Shown here piece after piece: positions 1 through 9,170 of a stretch of 43,774 bases of DNA; within the stretch, counting starts at the first letter, position 1, and each line of letters starts with the position of its first letter. The DNA is from an uncultured Paraprevotella sp. (GTDB taxonomy: Bacteria; Bacteroidota; Bacteroidia; Bacteroidales; Bacteroidaceae), in contig CALUNJ010000010.1 in NCBI GenBank assembly GCA_944321975.1, positions 1-43,774 on the forward strand, in the 5' to 3' direction. The notes beneath the pieces are model-generated. The model was not told the DNA's origin, ran no database searches, and saw nothing but the letters and a program-made list of their open reading frames with translations. The translations under genes and the position numbers were made by a program.

Positions 1-819
1 ATCACAGGCTTGACCGGTGAAGGAGGGCTTTTCGGCACGATCGGGTCAGAAGGCGAGGTGCTGGACCTGCTGCTGGAAGACGTGAAGATAACAGCGGATG
101 GATTCAGCGATGTCGGCGCGATAGCGGGAACAAACCAAGGAACGGTTTCCGGCTGTCATGTTGTTAGCGGCTCTGTGCAAAGCAGCCACAATGGAGTAGG
201 CGGAATCGTTGGATATAACGACGATGGTAGCGTTGTCGACTGCTCTTGTTCAGCAACAATTAATGGCTATGTTACTGGTTCGGGCAGCTATGTTATTGTT
301 GGTGGTATCGTAGGTTGGATGTCGGGGGCTACGGCTAATGTGGTCGGCTGTACGTCCACTGGCGATGTCACTAGCGCGAACAATGTCGGCGGAGTGGTGG
401 GAGTTGCAAATGCTGGTTCCATTGTTTGCTGTGGTTCTACAAGTAATGTTACAGGAGAAGATGGTGCTATGATTGTCGGCGGTGTGGTCGGTTCTAATAC
501 TGGTTGCGAAGTCATGTATTGCTGTTATTCGGGAAATCAAATTAGCGGCGACAAGTATGTTGGCGGAGTGTTCGGAATGAACGACGGTAAAGTGACCGCC
601 TGCTATTGGAGCGGTTACGATGGCGATGGAGTTGGAGCTGAATTCGGCGAATCCGAAGCTGATGTCACCAAGGTGGACGGGGATTGGACGGAAGCCGTGG
701 CAGCACTGAATGCCGCCATGGCAGGTTCTGCTTATGAGGAGAGCTATGAATGGATAACTTACCAGGGGAAGCCGGAATTAGCATCTAAAAAATCGTCTTC
801 AATCACTCCTGGTGACTGA
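1..819 (+). CDS. GLUG-motif surface protein, 3' part
   Basis: The frame is open from base 1 (first residues I-T-G-L-T-G-E-G-G-L-F-G), so the gene starts outside the window. What remains (272 codons) is a run of repeats of about 30 residues with GLUG-type signatures: GLFGTIG, VGGIVGYN, VGGIVGW, VGGVVGVA, VGGVVGSN, VGGVFGMN, each followed by a Cys-containing strand (SGCHVV, DCSCSA, VGCTST, VCCGST, YCCYSG, TACYWSG). Such repeats form extended beta-helical stalks in large exported proteins of Bacteroidales, often adhesin-like or near the N-terminus of protease or fimbrial proteins. The C-terminus ends in a short hydrophilic tail with no Por-type sorting domain that I can recognise. A strong hairpin lies 27 bases after the stop. 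The substrate and role are not visible. Confidence 0.8.
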   Translation: MTGLTGEGGLFGTIGSEGEVLDLLLEDVKITADGFSDVGAIAGTNQGTVSGCHVVSGSVQSSHNGVGGIVGYNDDGSVVDCSCSATINGYVTGSGSYVIVGGIVGWMSGATANVVGCTSTGDVTSANNVGGVVGVANAGSIVCCGSTSNVTGEDGAMIVGGVVGSNTGCEVMYCCYSGNQISGDKYVGGVFGMNDGKVTACYWSGYDGDGVGAEFGESEADVTKVDGDWTEAVAALNAAMAGSAYEESYEWITYQGKPELASKKSSSITPGD

Positions 820-845
820 TGAGCGGTTTTTCAGCCGTTGATTAA

Positions 846-879
846 ACTTGGCCGTGGGTGCTTGCACTCACGGCCAAGT
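846..879 (+). terminator. Hairpin after the GLUG protein gene
   Basis: A 15-bp stem (846-860 with 865-879, one G-T pair) closes a CTTG tetraloop 27 bases after the stop codon. No T-run follows, so it may be a factor-assisted terminator or a 3'-end stabiliser rather than a classic intrinsic terminator. Confidence 0.6.
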
Positions 880-997
880 GCATGTTCGACCGCAAGCGGT
901 CTTCGGCCTTCGCGGCCGGTGACTGCCGAATGTCCCTTCCGTAAGCTCCATTCCCAAGTCAACATGGACCTATTCCGGAGGGGTTCTTTATATTATT

Positions 998-1127
998 AAT
1001 AGCCAGCAAGATAGGAATGTCTTGAAACACGCGTTTTTTTCTCAGGCGATTCACATTTTTTTCTCAAGCAAAAAAAATGTGAATCGCTTGAGGGAAGTTT
1101 GCATTCCTCTTGAGGAAGATTTTGTCC
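998..1127 (+). repeat. Palindromic intergenic repeat, copy A
   Basis: The core is a 22-bp stem (1041-1062 with 1071-1092, one G-T pair) around an 8-nt loop containing CTCAAGC. The arms include GGCGATTCACATTTTTTT and its complement. Similarity to the reverse complement of 21858-21989 extends well beyond the stem, from AATAGCCAGCAAGAT on the left to GATTTTGTCCT on the right, so the unit is about 130 bp and not just a chance hairpin. It sits downstream of pcrA in a convergent gap. Confidence 0.8.
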
Positions 1128-1132
1128 TGTCC

Positions 1133-1168
1133 CGCCCCGCAAGATGGCGCGGGGCAACTTGCGGGGCG
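1133..1168 (-). terminator. Hairpin immediately after pcrA
   Basis: A perfect 11-bp GC-rich stem (CGCCCCGCAAG at 1133-1143 with 1158-1168) begins 4 bases past the pcrA stop codon on the minus strand. No clean T-tract follows. It is placed to end the five-gene minus-strand unit. Confidence 0.55.
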
Positions 1169-1172
1169 AAAC

Positions 1173-3554
1173 CTATTCCACCACTTTGAAGCGGGCGAAG
1201 CGCAACAGCAACTGCTTGGTTCCCGTGTTGCGGAACTCCACGGTGGCCTTGGCGTTCTCCCCGCTTCCTTCGACGGCCTTCACCACCCCGGCGCCGAAAC
1301 GTTCATGCTCGATCCGCATGCCGGGGCGCAGGCCTCCGGCAACATCCCCGCAAGGAGGCGTCCCGGCCCTGCCGCCGGCAGGAAGGCCCGGGACGCGCCC
1401 CGCGTCCCGGAGCGACCCCTGCCCCAGCGGTTTCAAGCCCGAGGCGCGCGCGGGGGCCACGGGAGCATCCGCAGGAATTCCGCGCCGCCGGCGGAATTCC
1501 CCTCCGGTGCCCTCCCCTCCGCCCTCAGGCAAAGGCCGCCGCCCTCCGCCTGAAGGCAAGAAACCTCCCCCTTGCGGATCCATCTCCAGATACTTCCGGT
1601 CTATATCCTGCAGGAAACGGCTCGGGTTGCCGAACTCCATTTTCCCGAAGCGGAAACGGCTCCGCGCAAAGCTCAGGAAGCAAAAACGTTCGGCCCGGGT
1701 GACCGCCACATAAAACAACCGGCGTTCCTCCTCCAAAGCCCGGATGCTGTCGCCGGCCATCGGGCTGGGAAACAGGTTCTCCTCCATCCCCACGACAAAC
1801 ACAGCCGGAAACTCCAAGCCTTTGGCCGAATGGATGGTCATCAGCGTCACCTTGCGGCCGTCGCCTCCTTCTCCCCCACCGTCGTCCTCGTCCAGGTCGC
1901 CCAGGAGGGCCACTTCCTGCAAGAAATCAGCCAGCCCGCCGGCTTCGCCCGCCTCCTGCCGCTCCGCCACAAAAGCCTGCGCGCCATTCAGCAACTCCTG
2001 CACATTCTCCTGCCTGCCCATGCCTTCGGGACTGGCATCCTGGAATATGTCCTTCATCATGCCGCTCTCCCGGATGATAAGCTGAATCAGGGACGCGGCA
2101 TTCATCTGCCCCGCCTGCTCCATGAAGCGGCCTATCATTCCGGTGAAAGCATCCAATCTGGCCTGCGCCGCCTTGCCCACGGACAAGCCATATCCGCCGG
2201 GGTCCGCGGCCGCGTCCCACAGGCTGCCTCCACGTGCCGAAGCCGCCGCCACGAGCTTGCCCAGTGTGGTCTGGCCAATGCCGCGTGCCGGATAGTTCAC
2301 CACCCGCTTAAAGGCTTCCTCGTCGTGCCTGTTCACCACCAGCCGGCAATAGGCGATCACGTCCTTGACTTCCTTGCGCTGGTAAAAGGACAAGCCCCCA
2401 TAAATCCGGTAGGGCATCCCGCGCTTGCGCAATGCCTCTTCAAAAGCGCGGCTCTGGGCATTGGTGCGGTACAGGATGGCGAACCCGTCGTAATCCAGAT
2501 TCTGTTTCCGGCGCAGCTCCGCGATTTTTCCCGCCACGATCTCCGCCTCCTCCAGGTCACTGTAAGCCGCAAAGACACGTATGGGGGTGCCTTTTTCCTT
2601 TTCGCTGAACACTTCTTTGCGGATTTGCCGCCCGTTGTGGCTGATCAGGCTATTGGCCGCATCCACGATATATCTCGTCGAACGGTAATTCTGCTCCAGC
2701 TTGAAGACCTTCGCCCCGCTATATTTCTGACTGAAATTAAGAATATTGTCGATATTCGCCCCGCGAAAGCTATAAATGCTTTGCGCGTCGTCGCCCACCA
2801 CGCACACCCTTTGCCGGCGGCGGGTCAGCTCCCACACGATGCAATGCTGGGCATAATTCGTGTCCTGGTATTCATCGACCAAGACGAAATCAAACTTTTC
2901 CGCATAACGGTCGCAGACTTCCGGATTGTCCCGCAGCAACAAATAGGTGTGCAGCAGCAGGTCATCAAAATCCATGGCGTCGGACTGTTTCAGACGCAGC
3001 ATGTAACGGCGATAGACCTCTCCCGTCATGGGAATCTTGGCAGCCACGTCGGCCATTTGGGTCTGGCGGTCTGCCAAATAAGTATCGGGAAGGACGAGCC
3101 GGTTCTTGGCCGCCGAGATATGCGCAGCCACGGTGGCCGGTTTATAGAGTTTCTCGTCCAACCCCATTTCGCGGACGATGGCTTTCACCAGGTTCCGCGA
3201 ATCAGCCTGGTCATAAATCGTGAAGCGGGGCGAAAAGCCGGTTTGCTCCGGCTCCATGCGCAAGATGCGCGAAAAAACGGAGTGGAAAGTCCCCATCCAC
3301 AGCCCGGCGGCCCTTTCTTCCCCCACCAGTCCCGCGATGCGCTCTTTCATTTCCCGGGCGGCCTTGTTCGTGAAGGTCAGGGCCAGGATGTTCCAAGGCT
3401 TCACACCTCGGTCCAGCAAGTATGCGACCTTATAGGTCAGGACACGGGTCTTCCCCGACCCGGCCCCAGCAATCACCAACGAAGGGCCGTCGACGTATTC
3501 CACCGCCTTGCGTTGGTTTTCATTCAAATCATCCAACAAACATTTTCCTGTCAT
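1173..3554 (-). CDS. pcrA: UvrD/PcrA-type ATP-dependent 3'-5' DNA helicase
   Basis: Superfamily 1 helicase of 793 residues, expected to act in nucleotide excision repair and removal of RecA or replication blocks. The helicase motifs appear in order: Walker A GAGSGKT (~30), Ia LTFTNKAA, II VDEYQDTN, III GDDAQSIYSFRG, IV EQNYRST, V TIHSAKGLEF and VI RRLFYVAVTRAE. The last ~50 residues (GMRIEHERFGAGVV onward) match the C-terminal Tudor-like domain of PcrA, which in that family contacts RNA polymerase. Between these parts is an expanded Gly/Pro/Arg-rich linker of about 80 residues, encoded by extremely GC-rich DNA holding three imperfect palindromes. The start at 3554 is 15 bases after the stop of the upstream membrane-protein gene. 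This is the last gene of the fhs unit. Confidence 0.93.
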   Translation of the reverse strand: MTGKCLLDDLNENQRKAVEYVDGPSLVIAGAGSGKTRVLTYKVAYLLDRGVKPWNILALTFTNKAAREMKERIAGLVGEERAAGLWMGTFHSVFSRILRMEPEQTGFSPRFTIYDQADSRNLVKAIVREMGLDEKLYKPATVAAHISAAKNRLVLPDTYLADRQTQMADVAAKIPMTGEVYRRYMLRLKQSDAMDFDDLLLHTYLLLRDNPEVCDRYAEKFDFVLVDEYQDTNYAQHCIVWELTRRRQRVCVVGDDAQSIYSFRGANIDNILNFSQKYSGAKVFKLEQNYRSTRYIVDAANSLISHNGRQIRKEVFSEKEKGTPIRVFAAYSDLEEAEIVAGKIAELRRKQNLDYDGFAILYRTNAQSRAFEEALRKRGMPYRIYGGLSFYQRKEVKDVIAYCRLVVNRHDEEAFKRVVNYPARGIGQTTLGKLVAAASARGGSLWDAAADPGGYGLSVGKAAQARLDAFTGMIGRFMEQAGQMNAASLIQLIIRESGMMKDIFQDASPEGMGRQENVQELLNGAQAFVAERQEAGEAGGLADFLQEVALLGDLDEDDGGGEGGDGRKVTLMTIHSAKGLEFPAVFVVGMEENLFPSPMAGDSIRALEEERRLFYVAVTRAERFCFLSFARSRFRFGKMEFGNPSRFLQDIDRKYLEMDPQGGGFLPSGGGRRPLPEGGGEGTGGEFRRRRGIPADAPVAPARASGLKPLGQGSLRDAGRVPGLPAGGRAGTPPCGDVAGGLRPGMRIEHERFGAGVVKAVEGSGENAKATVEFRNTGTKQLLLRFARFKVVE
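1358..1556. repeat. Three imperfect palindromes inside the pcrA linker
   Basis: Within the coding DNA for the PcrA linker are inverted repeats at about 1358-1396 (GCGTCCCGG.. paired with ..CCGGGACGC), at 1474-1500 (GGAATTCCGC at 1474-1483 with GCGGAATTCC at 1491-1500, perfect) and at about 1523-1556 (CCTCAGGC paired with GCCTGAAGG). The stretch is far more GC-rich than its surroundings, and the reading frame stays open through all three. Confidence 0.6.
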
Positions 3555-3569
3555 ATTTCTTCAATCAAC

Positions 3570-4244
3570 CTATTCATAAAACCATTGGAGCCCGCCGTCC
3601 GCGTCCCCCCCACAAACATATGCCGCCACCTCATAAAACCACACCGAAAGGACCGTGACAAAAATCCACACCGCATGCCGGGCGGCTCCCCAATAAAGCA
3701 CGGACAGGCAATCATGCCATCCCCGCAGATGGCCGCCCAATGAGGCATAGGCCAAAGCGGAAAGTGTCAGCCCCACCGGGACACTCTGGCAAAGCGCCAC
3801 GAAAAAGGGGGACGGATACATCTCCCCCGTGATGCTCAACAAGATCGGCACAGGCCCGGTCACCGACAAAATCACGGCGCCCATGAAAAGGCAAAAGAAA
3901 ACACCCGACATGGCTAAAGCCCGGCGTTGGCGGTAGGTGAGCTGGAAACGCCCCACGGACATGCGCTCCCGGAAAACGTTCCAAATGCCAGAACGCTCCA
4001 ATGCCCCGACCAGCACAACCACAGGAATCACATAGGACAACACAGGAGTGCAAAGCATATCCTGCGCGTGGAAGCAATACCAGCGGAGGCCTTGCACGGA
4101 AAGCAGGTTTTCCCAAGCCAGTCCGGCCGCGCTCCCCAACCACGACACCGGGAACCACAGCAGATGCGCCACGAACAAAACGGCCAAAATCCACGAAGCG
4201 GCCGCATTCCGGCTCCCCTCGTCCTTTCCTGTCTTATTCTTCAT
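3570..4244 (-). CDS. Small polytopic membrane protein, function unknown
   Basis: This is a 224-residue protein with about six hydrophobic segments, clear ones near residues 17-38, 64-84, 107-128, 143-163 and 180-200. The first ~15 residues are charged and there is no cleavable signal. I do not recognise a family with confidence. The stretch SVTGPVPILLSITGEMYPSP recalls small inner-membrane proteins seen beside DUF5112-type kinases. The start overlaps the end of the response regulator gene by 11 bases and the stop lies 15 bases before pcrA, so it is translated as part of the same unit. Its place after the kinase/regulator pair suggests a link to that signalling system, but this is only context. 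Confidence 0.65.
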   Translation of the reverse strand: MKNKTGKDEGSRNAAASWILAVLFVAHLLWFPVSWLGSAAGLAWENLLSVQGLRWYCFHAQDMLCTPVLSYVIPVVVLVGALERSGIWNVFRERMSVGRFQLTYRQRRALAMSGVFFCLFMGAVILSVTGPVPILLSITGEMYPSPFFVALCQSVPVGLTLSALAYASLGGHLRGWHDCLSVLYWGAARHAVWIFVTVLSVWFYEVAAYVCGGDADGGLQWFYE

Positions 4245-4956
4245 CCGGCTCCAAATGTTCCAAATCTATGATATGCAACTGCAAAGCCCTCACCACCAGC
4301 CGGGTGGCATTGATATTGCCTTGGCTCGGGGAGGCGAACAGACGCGAGGCCAAGTCGTTCTGACGTTTCTCCAGGCTCTTCACGCCGAAAGGCATGCCCC
4401 TCAGGTTCGTGATCATCTCTTTGGTATATCCCAAAGCCAAATGACGCAGGAAACGCTCGTCGTATTCATCAATCTCATAGCGGAGCAAGGCATCCTTGTG
4501 TTTCCACTCCGCCTCCACGGACTGCATGAAACGCTCCACGATCACCCTCAAAACCGGCTGGTTGAACACATAGCTACGCCCCTCCATGGCCTGGCACACA
4601 TCGCCTCGCGTTATCAGCTCGCCCGTTTTCAGGATCACCCCGTTCGCCCCGGCCTTCAGGGCATCCGCCCACAAACGTTCGTTGAGAATCTCTCCGGTAA
4701 AAATAAGGATGCGCATGGCGGGGTACGTCTGGCGCACCTGGCGGCAAATGTCGATCCCCACCGTCGTCGACCCGCCCAGCCCGAGATCCAGCAACAGCAA
4801 ATCCGGCACGTGTCCGCGCAACTGTCTCCACAGTTCCTCTTCGTTCATGGCCGTTCCGATGACCTCGGCTTCAGGGATTTCCGTGCGCAGGATTTCCATC
4901 GTGCCTTTCAATTCCAGCATCACGTCTTCCACAATAATAACCTTGAATGGCTTCAT
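4234..4956 (-). CDS. Response regulator with receiver and degenerate LuxR-like HTH
   Basis: This two-component response regulator has 240 residues. The receiver domain covers about residues 1-125: the acidic pair follows KVIIVEDV, the phospho-acceptor Asp lies in LLLLDLGLGG, the Thr in ILIFTGE and the Lys in VILKTGE. The C-terminal part (RFLRHLALGYTKEMI ... VKSLEKRQNDLASRLF) has the spacing of a LuxR/FixJ helix-turn-helix, though divergent. A longer in-frame start exists at 5046, but the Met at 4956 begins exactly at the receiver fold and overlaps the kinase stop in an ATGA arrangement, so I chose it. The partner is almost certainly the upstream sensor kinase. Confidence 0.88.
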   Translation of the reverse strand: MKPFKVIIVEDVMLELKGTMEILRTEIPEAEVIGTAMNEEELWRQLRGHVPDLLLLDLGLGGSTTVGIDICRQVRQTYPAMRILIFTGEILNERLWADALKAGANGVILKTGELITRGDVCQAMEGRSYVFNQPVLRVIVERFMQSVEAEWKHKDALLRYEIDEYDERFLRHLALGYTKEMITNLRGMPFGVKSLEKRQNDLASRLFASPSQGNINATRLVVRALQLHIIDLEHLEPDEE

Positions 4957-7900
4957 ATCTGTTTTCCTCCTTCGTATTTTGGCAATGTAAACCACACCGC
5001 GCAGCCCTCCTTGGGATGCCAGACGGCCTCGATGCGGCAACCGCAAAAATTATTCAATCGATCTTGTTCCTTAATGATTTCCTTGCACAACAAATAGGCA
5101 TAATTCGCTTTCCCGGAATAGAACAGATCCGTCGTCCCGCCGGGTGGAAAGGCATTCCACGAGGCTGAAAGCACGAAACGCACAAACCGCCCCCCTTCAA
5201 CCGGCTGCAAAAGCAAACCGGGCTTTTCTTCGGTTTGCGGCATGCGGGAAATCCACTCTTTCGTCAGCGTCTCCAGCAAATAAACGGCCAAAACCTTGTC
5301 GGCATACACGCGCACTCCCGTGCCGCAAGCATTCTCCACCCGGAGTCCCGGAGCCTTTCTCCCGTGTCCAGGCACCTTGGCGGCATAACGTTGCCACTCT
5401 TCGCAAATCTCGGCAGGCCGGAAGTCCGTACATTTGAAATAGGCCATGTCCACCTGGCGGGCGGCCCGCGCACAAAGCAGCGTGTAGATTTCCGCATAAT
5501 ATTCCGTCACCTCGCGCAAGGTGCGTATCCGTTCCGCCATGTCGCCGGCAGCCCCGTTTTCCTTCATCCCGTGCACGATATGCTTGATGCGGCCGGGATA
5601 AAACATGGTCTCGTGCTTGATGGACGAAAGGCAATTGTCCAGAATCTGGTTCTGCACCCTCAGCCTGGATTCCTCGAACAAAGCCCGCCGCCTTTCCTCC
5701 CTTGCCTGCTCCATGTTTTCCCGGTCTATCCCCCGCAACACCACCGACTCATAAAGCATGATCGACAAGTAGTTCACCACATACCGTTCAAAAGTGAAAT
5801 CTTCTTTCCGCATGCGGTAAGTGCCATAATCCATGGCCACGGCCCCGATGCAGAGGCGTTCGCCGGAGCCGAACCGCACCAGCAAGGGATAAGCACGCAC
5901 GTTGGCCGGCGGTTCAAAAGCGTCGGCCCCGGTCTCATAGGCACGTTCCACCAGCGCATTCATGAGCGGGGCATGCGGCTCGCAGGAGCAGGCATGCACC
6001 CCTCCTTTCCGCCCCTGCCCGGGCCGGAGCAACAACAAAAGGCCGCCCATCGCGTGCAATTCTTTCAACCCCGACGAGACAGCCCGGAGTATGCGGCGCA
6101 CGGTTTCTTCCTCGTCCGTCAAAGCGTCCGTCCCGGCGGCGTCCAGCATGGCCCGGTTGATTTCAAGCACTTGCATGGCATTGAAGCGGAACAAAATGCG
6201 CCTGCGGAAATACACCACATAGGCCGAAACGGCAAACAAGACGACCGACATCACCAGCAAGGCGGTTCCCACGCTCAATGCCGACCGGATGCCGCGCTGC
6301 CTGAGATAGAAATTCTCCAAAGAACTGTCTTTCGTGAGCAGCTTGTACAGATGGGAAAACTGGAAATTGTTGAAACCGTACACTTCCCATTTGCAAAGTG
6401 CCAGCGCGGCAACCGACACCTCGTTGCGCAGCCCCATGATCAAATGGTAATCGGCCTTCACCCCGTTCTCCAGCCATTTCAGCTCTTCCTCCCCTCCGCC
6501 ATCCACCGTCAGGCATTCTTCCCGGCATCCCTGAGGAAGGAACGGCCCGTAATAGGCATTGATGGCCCGGAAGGCGGAATCCGCCATCCGGAGCCCACGT
6601 TCATAATCCCCTTCAATATTCGCAAAGTAGACCGAATCGGCTGCCCGTACGGCCTCTTGGAGCTTGTCCGCGCGGGCCGCCGGGCAAAAGCACCACAACC
6701 CCAAAAGCCACACCAGCAAACGCGCCGCCCCCTTGGGCAGGCGAAAAGAAAAACGGCTGCCGGCGCCCAGGCGGCTCTCCACATCCAGGCGGCACACGGC
6801 AAACAATCCGCCTTCCTTGCGGTATTTTTCGATGATCCCCTTGCAGTTCAACAATCCGAACCCCTGCCCTTTCCGCGACTTCGAAACGCCGCAGGCCCCG
6901 ATTTTGGAAGCGTCGTACACTTTTGACGAACGGATCACCGCCACGTCTGATTCCGAAAGACCGCATCCCGTGTCTTCCACCGAGATTTCCACCGCGTCGG
7001 CCAGTTCCTCGGCCCTCACTTCCACTTTTCCTCCGGGCGGCGTGAACTTGCGCGCATTGTCGGCCAAGGTGTTCAGCATAAAAAAAGTCAATGCCTTGTC
7101 CGCTTTCACCCAAAGTGAGGTCGGATGCAGTGCCAACCTCACCCCGTCACGCCGGAAAACGACCTCGCCACGCCCCAACACGTCGAACAAGGGCTGCAGC
7201 GGGAAACTCTCGACCGTCAGGGCCAGTTCCCCCCGGTTCAGCCGGATCCATTCGGTCAACACCTCGTTGTGGCGGTTAATCTCATCGGCCAGTTCTTCCA
7301 CGTAGCCCAAGGTCTCCGGCCGGATGTCCTGCCCCTTTTCCAGACGGGACACCCCGTGAAGGATGCGCCCTATCAAGGGATACACATCGTACACCAACGA
7401 CACTTTGGCACGTTTCCGCACGTTCTCGCGCTTGTCGCGCTCCACGCGCAAACCGCTCCGCACGGATTCGTCGTGCATGTGCATGCACTCCCCGGCCGAC
7501 TTGCCCGACAAGGCACGGCTCCGCTCCGTCCAAGCCACATAGGGGCGCAGCACCTCGTGCAAAATGCGCTTCTCCTTCTTCATCCAAGGATAAACATCGA
7601 ATGCCGCATCCAGTTTGTCCGCCGCCTTCATGGAAGCCACGTCCATGAACCAGCGCGACATGTCGTCCAACAGCCGGTGCTGCCGGAGGTCGCGCTTCCG
7701 CCACATCCGGGCATAGACCGCCAGCAACAAGGCAAAAAGCACGGAAAGCGCCACCACGGCATGCAACGCCGCACGCAAGGCGCGGTTGTCGCGTGCCGCG
7801 GCATGCACACGGCTTTCCAAAGCCCGGTCCTGGCGGGTGAAATCCAACAAGTCCAAATAAGCATTGCGGTTATAATCCGATTCCTGCTTGGCGCCCAGCG

Positions 7901-9170
7901 CGCTGAACGCCAGGCTCAGGCGCTCGCGCACGTCCATCAGGCACTGCGGGACGGTCTGCGTGTCGGAATCACGCGCCCACACGATGCCCGCCGGAGTACG
8001 GCCCGAGCCGTCATAGGCTTCCAGCAGCTGGTCTGTGTCGGCGGGGTAATACGTCTGGTGATGACGGTTCAGCAAGTCAAGCGCGCCTTCATATTCTGCC
8101 AGTGCCGAAGGATAGTCCCCCCCGGAAAAAGCCACGTCGCCCAACGCCAGACGCGCCTCTGCCGCAAGCCACAGGCTTCCCAGTGCCGAAGCCTTCCCCC
8201 GTCCGTCCCGCGCCATGCAGCCCGGAAGGCACAAGGACGAGGCGGCGTCCGGGCTGCAGGCCTCCTCTCCCTCGGCGAACAGGCGGCACAGATAGTCCAG
8301 TTCCGCCGCACGTTCCTGCCGGACCAGGCCATACGCCCAGGCATCGGACAACAACCGGGCCAACGCCAGCTCCGCCTTGGCCTCAAAATAAACATATCCA
8401 TGGTATGCGGCCAACGAATAGGCCGTCAGGTAGCAATCAAACGATTCCACGGCCTGCTCCCCGTCCTCCCACATCCGGCCCATTCCCGCCACCGCGCCGT
8501 TCAGGAACCAATAACAAGTCAACAAGGCCTTGTCGCGGCGGACGTGGCCGTCCGCATCGACTGCGGCAAGTGCCGCGCGGGCCTCCTTGCCTTGCATCAG
8601 ATTCATGTAGTAGGCGGCCGTGGCCAGATGGAACGACACGGCCGCATGCCCGGCACGCACCTTGTCGCGCCCCTTCACGCATTCCTGTTCCCGGCCAATC
8701 TGGTCCAAGTGGGACAACGCGCGGTCATAATGGTCGAAAAAAGCCTTGTTCTGCGAGCCTCTCTGGCAAATCCACATCATCTGCGTTTCGGCCGCCAACC
8801 GTTCTATCACATTGTGGGTCGTGTGGAGGATCCGGCCATAGAGCGCATGGCAACGGTCGAAATCCATGCGCAGGAAACAGACGGACATCTGGTGGCTCCA
8901 AGCCTCGCACAAGCCGTCCGAATAACCGCCAGCCGCCTTTTCGGCCCGAAGCGCGCAAGCCATCGCGCTGTCCGGGCACACGAACAACCAATCGGCCGCC
9001 ATGTCGTTCAACGAGTCCACGAACGCCTCTTGCGACGTATTCCGGCACGAGCCGTCCTGCCCGCAGCCCGTAAGAGCTGCCAGCAGGACGGCCCATTGGA
9101 TGACCAAAAGGAGAGTAACGAGCCTGGAGCCGGATTCCTGCCCCCTACGAAAGCCCCACGATTTCACCAT
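4953..9170 (-). CDS. Giant two-module sensor histidine kinase (DUF5112/DUF5113 type)
   Basis: This protein has 1405 residues. Order: lipoprotein-like signal with lipobox LTGC (33-36); a ~430-residue helical sensor region with TPR-like texture; a transmembrane helix near 465-488; a linker; a HATPase_c domain with N box [13 protein letters not shown] (~700), G1 EDTGCGLSE (~733) and G2 GQGFGLLN (~773). Next comes a second hydrophobic, signal-like stretch ending in PAARA (~820), another sensor segment, a transmembrane helix near 970, a GAF-like region, an H-box-like [14 protein letters not shown] (~1188) and a degenerate ATPase-like end ([21 protein letters not shown]). It resembles the Bacteroides kinases annotated DUF5112/DUF5113. 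Its start overlaps the fhs stop by 26 bases and its stop overlaps the regulator start. The signal it senses is unknown. Confidence 0.85.
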   Translation of the reverse strand: MVKSWGFRRGQESGSRLVTLLLVIQWAVLLAALTGCGQDGSCRNTSQEAFVDSLNDMAADWLFVCPDSAMACALRAEKAAGGYSDGLCEAWSHQMSVCFLRMDFDRCHALYGRILHTTHNVIERLAAETQMMWICQRGSQNKAFFDHYDRALSHLDQIGREQECVKGRDKVRAGHAAVSFHLATAAYYMNLMQGKEARAALAAVDADGHVRRDKALLTCYWFLNGAVAGMGRMWEDGEQAVESFDCYLTAYSLAAYHGYVYFEAKAELALARLLSDAWAYGLVRQERAAELDYLCRLFAEGEEACSPDAASSLCLPGCMARDGRGKASALGSLWLAAEARLALGDVAFSGGDYPSALAEYEGALDLLNRHHQTYYPADTDQLLEAYDGSGRTPAGIVWARDSDTQTVPQCLMDVRERLSLAFSALGAKQESDYNRNAYLDLLDFTRQDRALESRVHAAARDNRALRAALHAVVALSVLFALLLAVYARMWRKRDLRQHRLLDDMSRWFMDVASMKAADKLDAAFDVYPWMKKEKRILHEVLRPYVAWTERSRALSGKSAGECMHMHDESVRSGLRVERDKRENVRKRAKVSLVYDVYPLIGRILHGVSRLEKGQDIRPETLGYVEELADEINRHNEVLTEWIRLNRGELALTVESFPLQPLFDVLGRGEVVFRRDGVRLALHPTSLWVKADKALTFFMLNTLADNARKFTPPGGKVEVRAEELADAVEISVEDTGCGLSESDVAVIRSSKVYDASKIGACGVSKSRKGQGFGLLNCKGIIEKYRKEGGLFAVCRLDVESRLGAGSRFSFRLPKGAARLLVWLLGLWCFCPAARADKLQEAVRAADSVYFANIEGDYERGLRMADSAFRAINAYYGPFLPQGCREECLTVDGGGEEELKWLENGVKADYHLIMGLRNEVSVAALALCKWEVYGFNNFQFSHLYKLLTKDSSLENFYLRQRGIRSALSVGTALLVMSVVLFAVSAYVVYFRRRILFRFNAMQVLEINRAMLDAAGTDALTDEEETVRRILRAVSSGLKELHAMGGLLLLLRPGQGRKGGVHACSCEPHAPLMNALVERAYETGADAFEPPANVRAYPLLVRFGSGERLCIGAVAMDYGTYRMRKEDFTFERYVVNYLSIMLYESVVLRGIDRENMEQAREERRRALFEESRLRVQNQILDNCLSSIKHETMFYPGRIKHIVHGMKENGAAGDMAERIRTLREVTEYYAEIYTLLCARAARQVDMAYFKCTDFRPAEICEEWQRYAAKVPGHGRKAPGLRVENACGTGVRVYADKVLAVYLLETLTKEWISRMPQTEEKPGLLLQPVEGGRFVRFVLSASWNAFPPGGTTDLFYSGKANYAYLLCKEIIKEQDRLNNFCGCRIEAVWHPKEGCAVWFTLPKYEGGKQI

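Larger units (their letters stand above)
820..1172. other. Gene-free stretch with hairpins and repeat copy A
   Basis: This gap lies between two convergent genes. It holds a terminator-like hairpin (846-879), two small GC hairpins in a row (arms 888-893/896-901 and 904-908/914-918), copy A of a palindromic repeat family (998-1127) and an 11-bp stem immediately downstream of pcrA (1133-1168). No open frame of credible length was seen. Confidence 0.7.

Noticed and set aside
998-1127. Repeat copies considered as CRISPR or tRNA-like structures
   Set aside because: Copies are single, far apart and in both orientations, with no spacer-repeat periodicity and no cloverleaf or anticodon arm.
1330-1560. 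Frameshift in the C-terminal part of pcrA
   Set aside because: The odd linker composition suggested one, but the expected C-terminal Tudor-like domain follows in the same frame, so the frame is intact.
1572-3743. Long plus-strand open frame of 723 codons opposite pcrA
   Set aside because: It lies antisense to a helicase with every motif intact and has no recognisable domain. GC-rich codons on the other strand produce such frames.
4957-5046. Upstream in-frame start for the response regulator
   Set aside because: The extra 30 residues are unconserved, lie inside the kinase gene and precede the receiver fold, which starts at the inner Met.
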